Shown in pieces: positions 21,157 to 32,443 of a stretch of 64,000 nucleotides of DNA (within the stretch, counting starts at the first letter, position 1; each line of letters opens with the position of its first letter). The DNA lies in NCBI GenBank assembly GCA_900169235.1, contig FWCC01000164.1, positions 1 to 64,000 on the forward strand. Direction: 5' to 3'. This stretch comes from Zarea fungicola (lineage: Eukaryota > Ascomycota > Sordariomycetes > Hypocreales > Cordycipitaceae). The position numbers and the translations under genes are program-made. The notes below the pieces were generated by a model. The model ran no database searches. It saw only the letters and a program-made list of their open reading frames with translations, and was not told the origin of the DNA.

Positions 21157-23815
21157 TTAGTCCGTCTTGGACAGCTTGACATACTCTGCAGGAAAATAAC
21201 CAGATTTTCCCTTGTACGTCCCATGCCACCATTCATCCGGCAGACACGTCACGTTGGTAATGGTCGCACCAGATCTGAAAGAAAGGTCTTTTCCCAAGAA
21301 ATCATTAGTCTCATGAAACATTTTCCTTTTCAACCTCTTCTCCAACATGTATAAAACACGTATAAATGCGGGTTGCGGGCTTGTCCTACTTACGATCCTT
21401 CTTATTCGTCCAGTACGTCCTCGTCGCCACCCCCTCCCTCTCCTGCGCAATGTGCGCTCCCGCCACGTCCCGCGCGTACTCGGCGTCCGCCTCGGTCCGC
21501 ATCTCGTGCAGCGCCTCCGTCATGCTCTCCACCGCCTGCATCATTGCGTCCCGCGGTGCACCCTCGGGCAGCTGCGCCGCCTTGTCCTGCTGCTTGGCGA
21601 TGGCGTCCTCCATCTGCTGCACCGCCCGGTACCGGGCCGCCGTCGCGGGGCTGTGCTCCGGCGGCCTGTCCGCGTCGACCTGTCGGCGCTTAATGTCCTC
21701 AGTGAACGCTCTGTCCTCGGGCCACGATCCTGGCGGCGGTGCCTGGCGATCCTGGCCGTTGCCGCCATTGGGAGGACCGGGGAAGGACGGAGGAAAGGGG
21801 CTTCCTCCGCCGCCAAATGGCCATCCGCCAGAGAAACCACCACCTCGGGGACCACCACCGCCGCGGGCGCCTCGACCATGGCTGTTGAAGCCGCCGTGGT
21901 TGTGCTGATGGTGGTTGGAGTGGTGGTTGCTGTGGCCGCAGCCGTGGTGTCTAGCATGTTGAGGTGGAACGGGAGGCGCGTAGGGCATCTGCGGCATCTG
22001 CGGTGGCATAGACGGCATAGACGGCATAGCAGGCATGGAAGGCATGGACGGCATGGACACCCCCGGTGGCCCCGGTGGCATCGGCCCCCCAGGAAACATG
22101 GGCATCATGGGCGGCTGCGGCGGCCCTCCGTGACGCCGCGCCTCCTTGGCCGACCGCTTCACGTCCCGCTCCGACCGCTTCATCTCCCGCTTCCACTGCT
22201 TGCGCTCGCGCTTCTCCTGCCTGCGCTGCGTCTTGCGCACGCTCCGCACCTCGCGCACCGACCGCCGCTGCTCCCGCTGGATCTGCTTCCACTCCTTGAG
22301 CAGCGCCTTGACGTCTTGCTTGAGCGCCTTCCTGTCCACGCCCGGTTTCACGACCGTGTTGGCTTTGGCCGCGCGCAGCTCGTTCTTGAGCCACAGCACG
22401 TCCGTGTTGGTCCGCAAATGGTTTGGTTTCGAGGTCCACTCGCGCAGAATGTGCTGGTACGTGGGCAGCTGCTGGTCGCGCACGTCGTCGTAGTCTGGCA
22501 GCGAGTCGAGCGAGGACGCGCTCGACGCGGAGGATGCAGAGGACATGGACGAGGCGGATCGGTCCCGCTGCGTCTCCTTGCCCTTGCCCTTGATGGTAAC
22601 GTTGACGGTGGCGTTGCGGCCGCGGCCTTCCTTGCCCACGGGAATACCACGCGTCGACGGCCCTGCTGCTGCCGGTGATGTTGCCGAGGGGCCGTCGCCG
22701 CCGCCGCCACCACCTGACGGGCTGCCGGGCCCGTCGTTTTCATGGCTGGCGATGCGGATGCCCTGGTCGTCCATGATGAGAGACCCTATCCTGATCCCGC
22801 GGTCATCCATGACGAATTTCTTGCCGTACACGATGCCCTTGGAGTCCATCCTGAAGCCAGATGGCCACCAGCTGCTGCTGCCGTCGCCTGATGCACCGCC
22901 ATTGCCAGCGTCTCTTGTCGTTGTCGTCGCTCCAGGGCCACCAGCAGCATCTGCTGCCTCGCCACTGCCGCGTCCCGGCACGAGGCTAACGGTGATGCCC
23001 CGCGGCGCAAAAAACTCCGCGTTCCACTGCTGCACCGTCGCCATGGCATTCGCGCGCTGCTGCGCCTCGTCCCGTAGCGCTTCGGGACCTCTGGTGCGCA
23101 TCCTGTGCCGCTGGAGCTCAATCTCTGCCTGCGAGCGACTGGTCGTGGTGGTAGTAGTAGTAGTAGTAGTAATGCTCACGCCGTCGTCGATGTCCCCCGT
23201 GGCGGCGGCGGCGGCCGCTGCCGCTTCGCTCTCCACCTCGGCGCGGAGCTTGCGCTCGAGCACAATGTCGTTTTCGCGCGTGGTGTGGTCGGGCAGCAGA
23301 AAATTGAGAAACGTCACCCAGTCCTGCGCATTCACGTCGCGCTTCTCCCAGTCGCTCGGAAACGGGAAGTCGTCGGGCAGCGACGCCGCGTCGAGCGCCA
23401 GCGCATGGACCACGGTGGAGGACGGGATCACGTCGGCCGAGGGAGGCGGGCGCGCGTCGAAGAAGAGGTCCGCGCCGGGCTGGGCCACGCCGGTGATGAT
23501 GCCGCTGTTACTACCACTTACACTACCGCCGCCGCCACTACGGATGCTGTGGCCGCCGCCGCCGGTGCGGGGTGTGTCGGGAGGCGTGTAGATGAGCTCC
23601 TCGTTGGAGGAGGACATGCGTGAGACCGCATCGTCGTTATTATTATTATTGTTGTTGTTGTTGTTGCTGCCCGCTTGGCGCACAGAGGAGGCACCGGCGG
23701 CGGTTGATGTGGACGTGGACGACGGAGGAGCGGCGCCCGAGTTGGAGTAGATATCCGTCTCTGAGTATGGCGGGGGCGCATCCCCGCCGTGGTGAGGAGG
23801 TTCGGGCTCGGACAT
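21157..23815 (-). CDS. Large low-complexity protein with C-terminal SH3 domain
   Basis: Exon 1 (21386-23815, ATG 23815) encodes about 809 residues. It has a Pro/Ser/Gly-rich start, an Asn run (GTT/ATT repeats near 23636), a Thr run (GTA repeats near 23150), a conserved block FPSDWEKRDVNAQDWVTFLN (about residues 170-190), a Lys/Arg-rich coiled region (about 500-590), and a Met-Pro and His/Gly-rich stretch (about 595-690). A second exon ending at 21157 supplies an SH3 fold: KDLSFRSGATITNV, CLPDEWWHGTYKGKSGYFPA and EYVKL. The donor is GTAAGT or the overlapping GTAGGA at about 21386-21391. The acceptor is uncertain (TTTCAG near 21277 or an earlier AG near 21325). SH3 domains bind Pro-rich ligands, suggesting a scaffold role. 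I do not recognise the family. Confidence 0.75.
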
Positions 23816-25960
23816 GCTGTGGTCAATTTTCCCAAGTTTAAAACCGTTGAGACAAAACTACTCAAGGCGTGCACTGAGAGTTATGATGATGAAATGTGAA
23901 CAAGTCGAAAAAGGTTTCCATAAAGAGGGGTCACAGTGACATGTTAATTGCAGCGGACCGGGCCTGCTGGAGCCTAGTAGTTCAGCCTTGGCCAGCCTCG
24001 CATCCCGTATGCGTGCGTAGTGAGTTGCGTGTCCCCTCACGACGACTTCAGCCCTGTGGGTGCGCTTGCGTCAGCCCCATCACTGATTGGATGGGTTGGG
24101 GGGAATAGGATCGAAAGGAGGTGTGGGGACCTGAAGAGATGTTTGTGCATTGTAGAAACCGATAAAAGGCTATGGTTGCAATTTATTTGAATGAGAGGAC
24201 AGGTTGAAAGTGTCGTCGGTTTCGACCGCCGATTCAGGTAGCCGCTGTCCAAGTGGCAGATGTGGCCAATTAAGCGATTCTTGCAGTAAATCATTCCAGT
24301 AAATCCAAATTGCGGAAATTAAATAAGAAAACAAATCGGTCACTACTTTTCTCTCTCCTACTCGTATCAGCCGGCCGGTTATTGTTTGGAGTCGCCGTGG
24401 CATTGGTTCCTTTCTACATAGACACTTAGCCACGACAAAAGTGAACCACAAAGACAGGAGAAATGGAGAGTATGGAAGGCTATGTCAGCATTTAAAAATA
24501 TACACTAGTAATATAATAAATAAGGATCTAAAGTATTATATTCGATTGTCATGCATATTATGGCCTGACCAAAATAGCCTTGGCCGTCTTCCGGCGCAAT
24601 GGCAAGATTCTCCGCCGACTCCATCACCAGAATCCGACTTTCATATCAACAGATTGCTAAACGCGCTGATCAGTTCATATTTCGGTCGGCAGTAAAAGTT
24701 CAATGAATGCAAAACCAATGGTCATGCGGGCCTGGTCCGGCGGCGTAGGGTCGGTATGGACAGCGCCGCCCGTGAGACTGTTTCGGCTCAGGCCATTAAG
24801 AATACAGGAATTCGCCAAACAGTTGGTGGACGGCATTTACCAAAGCATATGCACGTGAAAGCCAGGAAAATAGCGTCCCGGTTAACTTGGTCATTCTACA
24901 CCCGAACCAGAACCCAAACTACTTATCGCTACACCAGCATGAGTTCAAAACAGTAAAAAATTCACCTTGAAGCTATATATCCACCAAACAAGCATGAATA
25001 AATGAAGTGGCATGGATAAGCGGCATAAGCGGCAAGGTCTAACCTATTAGTTCTTTCGATGCAATTAATATTATTTAATTTTGTTATATTACAGACTGTC
25101 CTAGAATAGGTAATTTAAGGTATCTTGTATAAGTGTCATCCATTCTGTAGCTGTCTAACAAACTTGTCTCGACCACTGTTCCATCGCAAGCATTAGCCAA
25201 TCGGAGGTCAGTATCTAATACCTCTCAGAGAAGAATAACGCTGCAAGCGACAGACGCAGGCTGACATCTGCAAACGCAACCGTCGCATACCCCGCGGATA
25301 AGACGCCGCAGAAGAAGCCACCCGCATCCTTCGAGAAGCCGAGCTGCACCGAATTTCCCAGGTTTCCGAAACGGTAGTAGAACGAATTTCCTTCGATATT
25401 GGAAATCGCAAAACAAATACTTGTACAGAACCATGAGTAAGGAAATTTGCTCCTGCGGGCTATTGAACGTGGTGGTGTTCCATCCGTACGCAAAACTGTG
25501 CAACAAGAATATGCAGCTTACACTCGACGTTGCCTGCCTTCTTGTGGATCTGCTACGCAGGCGAGATCATTGATGGGGAAGCTGCTACCACGGTGGCTAG
25601 GAGCTGGATTGCTCCAGAGGATAAAGGAGGTCAAGTATGTCGCAATTCGAGGTCACACGACGACGCAGGAATTCCCCTACACGACGAGAACCAGTTAAAA
25701 TTGGAAGAATGCCACTTTTTCAGCGTTACACAGACTTCGTGGCGCTTCTCCTGCACAAGTAGGACCCTCCTGTGCCACTTGGATGTGTTGTGACAGGCAA
25801 CAGTAGGTTGTGGCGCGCTGCAGATTATTGATTCATCACATATGACAGTATTACTCGTCCTCAGCCCTCAGAAGCAGCAAGCTCAAGTGACGGAACAATG
25901 TTCTGCACCCCTTCCTCCATCCACTCTTTCGAATCGATTTGAATCTAAAATCGAGCAAAC
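23816..25960. other. Gene-free, partly AT-rich stretch
   Basis: About 2.1 kb separates the core block from the terpene synthase. It has only short overlapping frames. Around 25200-25500 several frames of 60-95 codons overlap on the minus strand, and a charged plus-strand reading is broken by stops; none matches a family. This marks the boundary between the core block and the accessory cluster. Confidence 0.4.
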
Positions 25961-27272
25961 ATGGATCAAAGGGCAATCGACGAGTGTGATCTGACGCTCC
26001 GGAGTCTGCGTGGCAAAACATTGCACGTGCCAGATCTGAGACCGCTGTACGCAAACTATCGCCATGCCATAAGTCCCTTCTATGAGCGACTGAAGGACAT
26101 GATTGACGTGCTTCTTGAAAGTTGCTTGCATGAACAGAAGCAAATCGAAAAAATCAAGCGTACTGACTTTGCAAAGATGGCATCGTTGTAAGTAAAACCG
26201 CTCGCCCTCTCGAGGATCGGAGAGCCCAAGCCCGCGTTAATCAACTGCACAGGTGCTACCCTGATGCTGCATGGGATCGCCTACAAGTAATAGGGCAGCT
26301 TTTACTCTGGCTGTTTCTCTGGGATGATGAGATTGATCGTAAAATTGACCCGTCTTATTCCACCTACGCATCGACATTGACCTTGGGCAATGTCTACCGA
26401 AAACTGTCGCTTCAGTATGTCGAGAATGAGCTCAACCCCCAGGCTGCACAAAAGATTGTAGCCCCAACGGGTGCATGTGGGATATTTGAAAAGTTTGCAC
26501 CGACATTGTTAAATGCTGGTGCCCAGGTCAACATTCCGCAGTTGATTGAAGATGTACGATGCTTCATCACATGCAACGGAGAGGAGCAACGGCTGAGACT
26601 CTCTGGAATCCTACCCACTCCAGACCAGTACTGGACGTTTCGGCATGGCACAGGAGGCATGGATTGCTTGAGTACGGTTGTGCAGTGAGTAAACAGAGAA
26701 TCGCCCACCTGGCTGGTTGGATACCTAACAAGTTGTCAGATACGTTGCAGATACGAGGCTTCCTAATGAGATTGTCTGGTCGGAAGAAGTTCTCACTATG
26801 AGGCGAGAAACAAGCAAGAATGTACTCTTGTAAGTATATTGACATATGCAATAGCACTCCTGCCACTCTAATTATATCGGTTGTCGCAGAATGAATGATT
26901 TATTATCACTACGAAAAGAGATTGTAAGTTGCCACAGCTGTCTCTACTTACACGACTAATCATTATTAGCACGATCTAACTCCAATGAGCATGATGCCTA
27001 TTGTAATACACACAAAAGGGAAGTCTCTTACTGAAGCTGTCGACTATGTCATGGAAGAACTTCGAATGTCGACTCGGTCTTTTGACGCTGCGGCAGAAGC
27101 ACTACGGTGCAAGTGCAAACTCCTTTGTCCGGATAAAGTAGCCGAGGTGAACAAATTTATTGGCCCATTTGAAACTTTTCAGTCTGGGTTTTTTGAATGG
27201 TCAAAGAGTTGCCCACGCTATGGGATCAAATTTTATTTACAGGCGGATGGATCTTTCTCCATTCCGTTGTAA
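25961..27272 (+). CDS. Class I terpene synthase (probable sesquiterpene cyclase)
   Basis: Five exons (25961-26187, 26253-26684, 26740-26829, 26890-26923, 26970-27272) join in frame to 361 residues. The aspartate-rich motif is D100-D-E-I-D104 within LLLWLFLWDDEID. The NSE triad is N252-D-L-L-S256-L-R-K-E260, created by the 34-nt exon 4. The RY pair is R344-Y345 in SKSCPRYG. All elements for binding three Mg ions and the diphosphate of a prenyl substrate are present. Length and motifs fit fungal sesquiterpene cyclases acting on farnesyl diphosphate in the cytosol; the product cannot be read from sequence. It is transcribed toward a tRNA and convergent with the tandem Zn2Cys6 regulator, with an acyltransferase, MFS and dehydrogenases nearby. 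Confidence 0.9.
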
Positions 27273-27538
27273 CTACTCCAAATACTGGAAGTCACTGATC
27301 CCGCATCGACAGATGCACCTCATGCAGCATGGCTATCTGATTGGGTTTAATGACTACCGCTAATTAGAACCTGTCTATATTGTACAATTTGTTCTAACTA
27401 CCGCGTCTCTCTGAGTATATTCAGCCACTCTATCTGGCACTAAAAGCCGGAGCCAAGTGTTTATAATGAGTACATCCACAGTGGATAATTCTGCAATTTG
27501 CTTACTATAACCAAATAACAACGCCGGACAACATCGAA

Positions 27539-27618
27539 GCGTGATTGGTTTAGTGGTAAAATTCTCCGTTGCCATCAGCAACGTCGGGGAGCCCTGGGTT
27601 CGATTCCCAGATCACGCA
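27539..27618 (+). tRNA. tRNA-Gly (anticodon GCC) with short intron
   Basis: The acceptor stem pairs GCGTGAT with ATCACGC; the discriminator is A27618. The anticodon stem CTCCG/CGGGG frames TT-GCC-A with the anticodon at 27571-27573. A short intron of about 9 nt (beginning TCAGCA) lies one base after the anticodon. The T arm has the TTCGATT loop. It sits in the 476-bp space between the convergent terpene synthase and regulator genes. Confidence 0.93.
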
Positions 27619-27748
27619 TAGCTTATTCTTTTGCCGTTTTTGCGCGTCATCTTTTTGCGGCTCCCTTTGCGAGTCGGGGACAGAAAGGCCGTTTCCCCGA
27701 GAAATCCCGTTAAAGCAATTGAATAAATGGAGACCGACGAGATGACCG

Positions 27749-30700
27749 TTAATAATGTATGAGAGTGACGGGACTCGCACTGGCCATTCGCTTTAGACAC
27801 GCCACCAGCCCAGCCGCACCCTGATTGCGGGCGCTTTCCAATGACAGTAGCATCTCAAACCCCACTCGGAATAAACCATGTAATTCGCTGTCCAGAATTG
27901 GATTTTTGTAAATGTGCTGTAGAATGACTGTTGTAGCTGTGAATATTGAATGCACACGGCTCCACGTAAGTGGAAAGCTGTAAGCTGGAGTACAGAGTCC
28001 TATTGGTTCACCTTGGATTTGACGTAGACTGTCGGCGGCTTGCAGTAGCTTTTTGCAAATCTCTAGTTCCTCTTCGCCGGAAATGAGAAGCTGACCAGAG
28101 TGATCGGTTGATATCTTTGCTAGTAATAGAGCCTCGCAATGGTGAAATATCCCATACAATTTGAGGGGAATCTGTAGGCTGGCTGCTGACTGTGGCGCTG
28201 GAGGCGACGTCACTGTGAGAAGATCAATTTGTCCATTCCAGGTATCGAGCCAGGCTCGTAGGTCATGAATGCAGGATGCCATCCAGGATGTACTATTATC
28301 AGCCCCTTCCGGCATTGGGGACATCCAGTCGCGCCGAAGTAAACTCCCATGGAAGCGGTGTTGCAGACGTGCAATATTGTACACCATCATTGGAACTTGG
28401 CTAGATTCTACTGAATTAAGGTCAGGGAGATATGGTGGTGCATCTCTGCCATCGGGTAGTTGGTGTGGCCTTCCGAGCGCAATCGATACCTGAGTTTCGA
28501 TGACATACAGCGTACGGAAAAGCACCCCAGAAACGGTAGAGCCTGTTTTGTCGGAGCCGTGGATTTCAGTAATATCCAGGCACATTCGGGACGCATGCCC
28601 TAGAATCCTCCAGACATCCATGACGTCCGGGCAAAGCCATGCATATACGCATAGCAACATCACCAACTGTAGAGATTGATGACTTGGGTGGATAAACATG
28701 TCCTGGGCAATTCCATCACTCAGCGCGTGACGGAAAAAGACATTGGAAAAGACCTGCAGCCGCTGATCATTTTCACCTAGTAATGCTAGGGATATGGCAA
28801 GCATCAAGTTGTAGCGTGTTGTCGCTGACTTCTTGCAATCCTCGTCCCCGTTGGTGTCGCTGCCGTAGACATGATCCAGAGTTTGACGTATCAGATCTTG
28901 ACCAAGTATAGGATGAGTGATTTCAATGCATCTGTGGTAGTACCACACTAGGTCTTCTGCTTCAGCCTGAGAAAGTTGTGCCGTCACGTTCAGCGTTAGA
29001 GAGCCGCATAAATTGTTGAATAGTACTGGTGGCGGCGGCGCATTGGATTGAATGCCACTCGGGATTGGAATTGACTTCCCGATGGTACTCGAGAGACGAG
29101 CAAAAACACTAGTGGCACCGAAAAATGTCAAATTTGGTGTTTCGGCATCATTGGTTGACGCTGCACATAGTATATTCGATGTGACAATCGCATTATTCGG
29201 CTTTTCTGTCATCATTACTCCCGCTTGTGCCAATTCGGCACCAGGGACTTCGCTAGATGAACCATGTCCACCTATGGCCGTCAATAGCTCTTTTACCTTT
29301 CGCTGCAAGCTATAGAGATGCCTAAAAAAGGTCATTATCAGTCAGAGTATACAATGGTTGGGCACGGAAGCTACATACCTGCGAGAAATCTCTTCGCCCA
29401 AGGCACTATCCCAATAGGAGCAACTCTTGCGAGTCTTTAAACAGTTTTGGCAAGTCGGCAGCTTCATGTCGCATTTTATTCTTCTCGTTTTACAATGTGA
29501 GCAAACTGGAAGATTTTGTAAAGCTGTCTCTAATTGCGCCTCGTCAATCGTCATTGTCGCTCGTAGCCTCAGTGGCGTTGAGCAAGAGCTCTGGGCAACT
29601 GAGGGGGACTCTAAAACGGTTGCCTGCTCAAAGGTGTCGATGGCACTGGCCTGGCTGAACATCATGAATTCGGGTGATTCAGAAAAGTTGAAAAAGTCAA
29701 GAAACTCCGCGCCGTTGTCCATGTTTAGGCTCTCCATGTCAGCATCGGAGAACATGGTTTCAAAGGTGGCCTGGCCTCTCAGTGTAGATGACTGTTCGCA
29801 CGCGTAAAGTACGTCGGCATTTTCTCGAAAAACTAGATCTTTCAGCTGCTTGGCTTCAAGAGATGGCTCTGCATCCGACGAGACTTCATCACTGAAGAAG
29901 CTCAAGGCGCCCTTTCGCACGTGGTCAAACAAGGCACCGCACTGTTGGGCTGCGGGCCATTGTTTTGCGAGTAAAATCTACCAATAGCTGTTAGCTGATG
30001 TTGGTGTGAGTATGGAAGTAATATGACTTACAAAGCATCCCGAAATCTGATGGACAACTTGAAAAACCTTTGCAGTACTGTAGTATCTGCGAATGACTGA
30101 ACGGTAGTACCAGAGTCCGTATAGTATCAAATTGCCTGCCTCGTAGCAGTGGTGGGTGGCATGCCAAGGATTGTCTAGTTTATTTGACTCCATCAATCCC
30201 CAATATCCGTTCGTAATTTGGACTGCCGCGTCAAAGTATCGCAGGACAGAGCTCTCTTCCGGGCTGGGGTTGCGCGTACACGGCATGTGAAGAAGCAATA
30301 CTGTGTGAAGCTCCATAAAGGTACACCACTTGGAAGTCGTAACTTCTGATTTTATATCAGAGAGGCGTCGCTCAATATCCGCTACCCAGTCAGCATATGT
30401 AAATCTCGGGTTTGAGATGGGTCGCATCCCGATGTTGACGGAACAGATTTCTGACTGAAGTCGGAGGAATTGTAGTCGATCAATCAGTCGAATGTACGGA
30501 AGTTGAACGTGGTTACTCTCTTGGCTCTGACTTTGATTTGCATCCTGATCCGAAAGTTGACTGTTGTCGTGATAAGCTGGAAAAGGTACATGGCCTTGAT
30601 CTACGGCGATGGCGTATGGCCGATGAGAGGTAATGGCAATTGACCGCTCGATGGAATACAGCTGCAAACGAGATTAAAACTTGTCTCATGCCATCTCTTT

Positions 30701-31828
30701 GTGTTATAAACTCACTGTCCAGTAGAGCCGTTGGCGAAAATGTGATACCTCGTCGCTCATTAAGCTACTCACAGGAGCTTCTTGATGCAGTCCAATCCCA
30801 ATAGCAATTCTCGTAGCGTCGCCAACAACTTGCCACAGATTAGTAGAAGATGGAAGCATAGAACCGTATATGGCAAGTAATAATAGGCGTCGAATATTAG
30901 CCACGGTAGGGCTATTAGTTACGAGCCCAAAGTCGAGGCGGCTGAAGGCATCTCCACGCAATGCTTCTGCCATGGATACGAGTCTTCGGTAGTCCCTCGA
31001 TCGGGATGAAAGCGTTGCTATTGCCAAAATCATGGAAATTGAGAACTGCTCATCCGCTGTCGTTGCTTCAACGCCGTCACCAGTCTCATTGAAGCGCTGG
31101 AACATTGTGCATACCTCTTCCTTCGTGAACAGGGGATACTGGGGTACAATGCGATCGATGTAAACAGTCATAAGCTTATCGACAACATCCTTGTGTAATT
31201 GAGTGCACGGTGTACCGCCATGACGGCTTGGATCATTGATCGTGCGCAGTTTCTGAAACGCAAGTGGGAAAGGGAGCTCCGCACCGAGGAAGAAAGTGCG
31301 ATAGTACGGCAACGAATATCGAAAAGCGCCGTTTGAGATTCCTCCTAGAGCACTCTCCCTAGCAACAGTGACTGAAAAGTCATAGGCGGCAGCGTCATCC
31401 TCACGTGTCGCTGTAGACAGGAATGGCGCTACAGCCGAGGGATTCTCTAAGCCATCGACAGTCAGGTTTTCGCGATCCTGGATTGTGCTCTCCAGATCCG
31501 TCTCCAGCTGGGTAACCAGTGACTGGAGGAACGAGGCCAGGCTTTGAGCAGGTGAAGTAGTTAGCTACCAGCACCACTGTGAAGCTTATACGAACAAATC
31601 AGTGCCAGATATTACCTTCGAGGCAGCTCCGCCTCGGATCCTCGATCCAAGCCGGCGCAGGGAGTGCCTGCTGTGGTGCATTGGGAGCACGACGGAAAGC
31701 GGCGATCGCACTGTCATCTGGAGCTTAGCAATGGCCGTACGAAGTATGTTAGACCCAAGCCAGCGTACCTTTTTCTTCCGTTTGTAGCACCGAGCGCAGG
31801 CATAAGATGACCGCGTGTTTCTCACCAT
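27749..31828 (-). CDS. Tandem double Zn2Cys6 / Fungal_trans transcription factor (apparent fusion)
   Basis: Six exons (31769-31828, 31616-31710, 30716-31541, 30032-30661, 29379-29977, 27749-29321) total 3783 nt and join in one frame to 1260 residues. The first zinc cluster (C11, C14, C21, C28, C31, C38) is made by splicing exons 1 and 2. A coiled helix and a Fungal_trans domain follow (about 250-450, including QRLYWTLYSIERS at splice 3-4 and a C-terminal LLAKQWPAA block). Without any stop, exon 5 then runs into a second cluster with identical spacing (C696, C699, C706, C713, C716, C723). After splice 5-6 come a coiled SLQRKVKELL helix and a second Fungal_trans domain (about 830-1050). Alternatively two genes overlap, the second starting at ATG 29554 (M679, 582 residues), with its promoter inside the first. 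It probably regulates the adjacent terpene cluster. Confidence 0.75.
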
Positions 31829-32443
31829 TCTCTTGTCTAGTGCCTACACATCATAAATGAAAACGGTGAGCGACGTATGGGCAGTAAGCTAGAATTGCGA
31901 TCGACGACGGCCGAGGTGTGGCAAGACGGAACTTAACTTACAGTGAGTTCCCCGCACCGTAGCCCCCTTTTGCGCAAGTCAGTCGGTTACCCGCAATATT
32001 TTGTCACTGGGAGACGCCACTTACACAGCGGCACATTACAAGACGCCGCATGAATGAAAGAAGCGCAACTGATTATTTGCCACATTTCTCTAGTGGTCAC
32101 TATTGCTAAAATATCATCGAGTTTCAAATATTATTCTGGCTGCCGCAAGTTGTACCACCATTCGAGTTGGTTTGCTGTTGCCCTAGCTTGCCCAAGAACA
32201 AAGCGAGAGAGACCAGGCAATTGGAAAAGAGAAGACGTTCTATGAGTTGCGCACTCAAATTTACAATATTAAAAATTCTATAGAAAGTAAGAACCTTTAT
32301 TTGCTTGCGTGGCAGCAACGGGTTGAAACGGACAGGAGCGGAACGTCAGTAGAACAGCATTGTCTCACTATCGCTTAGGCGCAAAAGCTTCAGTGAAGCA
32401 ATCGATTACTACTAAGCTGGCAATAACTCGCAATTAGGAAAGA
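31829..32443. other. Intergenic between regulator start and MFS 3' end
   Basis: This holds the promoter of the tandem regulator. No gene or RNA is seen. Confidence 0.4.

Noticed and set aside
21347..22678. Very long plus-strand open frame rich in Arg, Pro and His
   Set aside because: It is antisense to the GC-rich low-complexity exon of the SH3 protein. The composition is that of a complementary shadow, and it has no domain or start context.
22545..23591. Plus-strand open frame of about 350 codons
   Set aside because: Also antisense to the SH3 gene; Ser/Pro/Val-rich composition mirrors its Gly/Thr/Asp codons. No independent support.
25208..25506. Three overlapping minus-strand frames with hydrophobic or aromatic content
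   Set aside because: They overlap each other in different frames, have no splice partners, and match no family.
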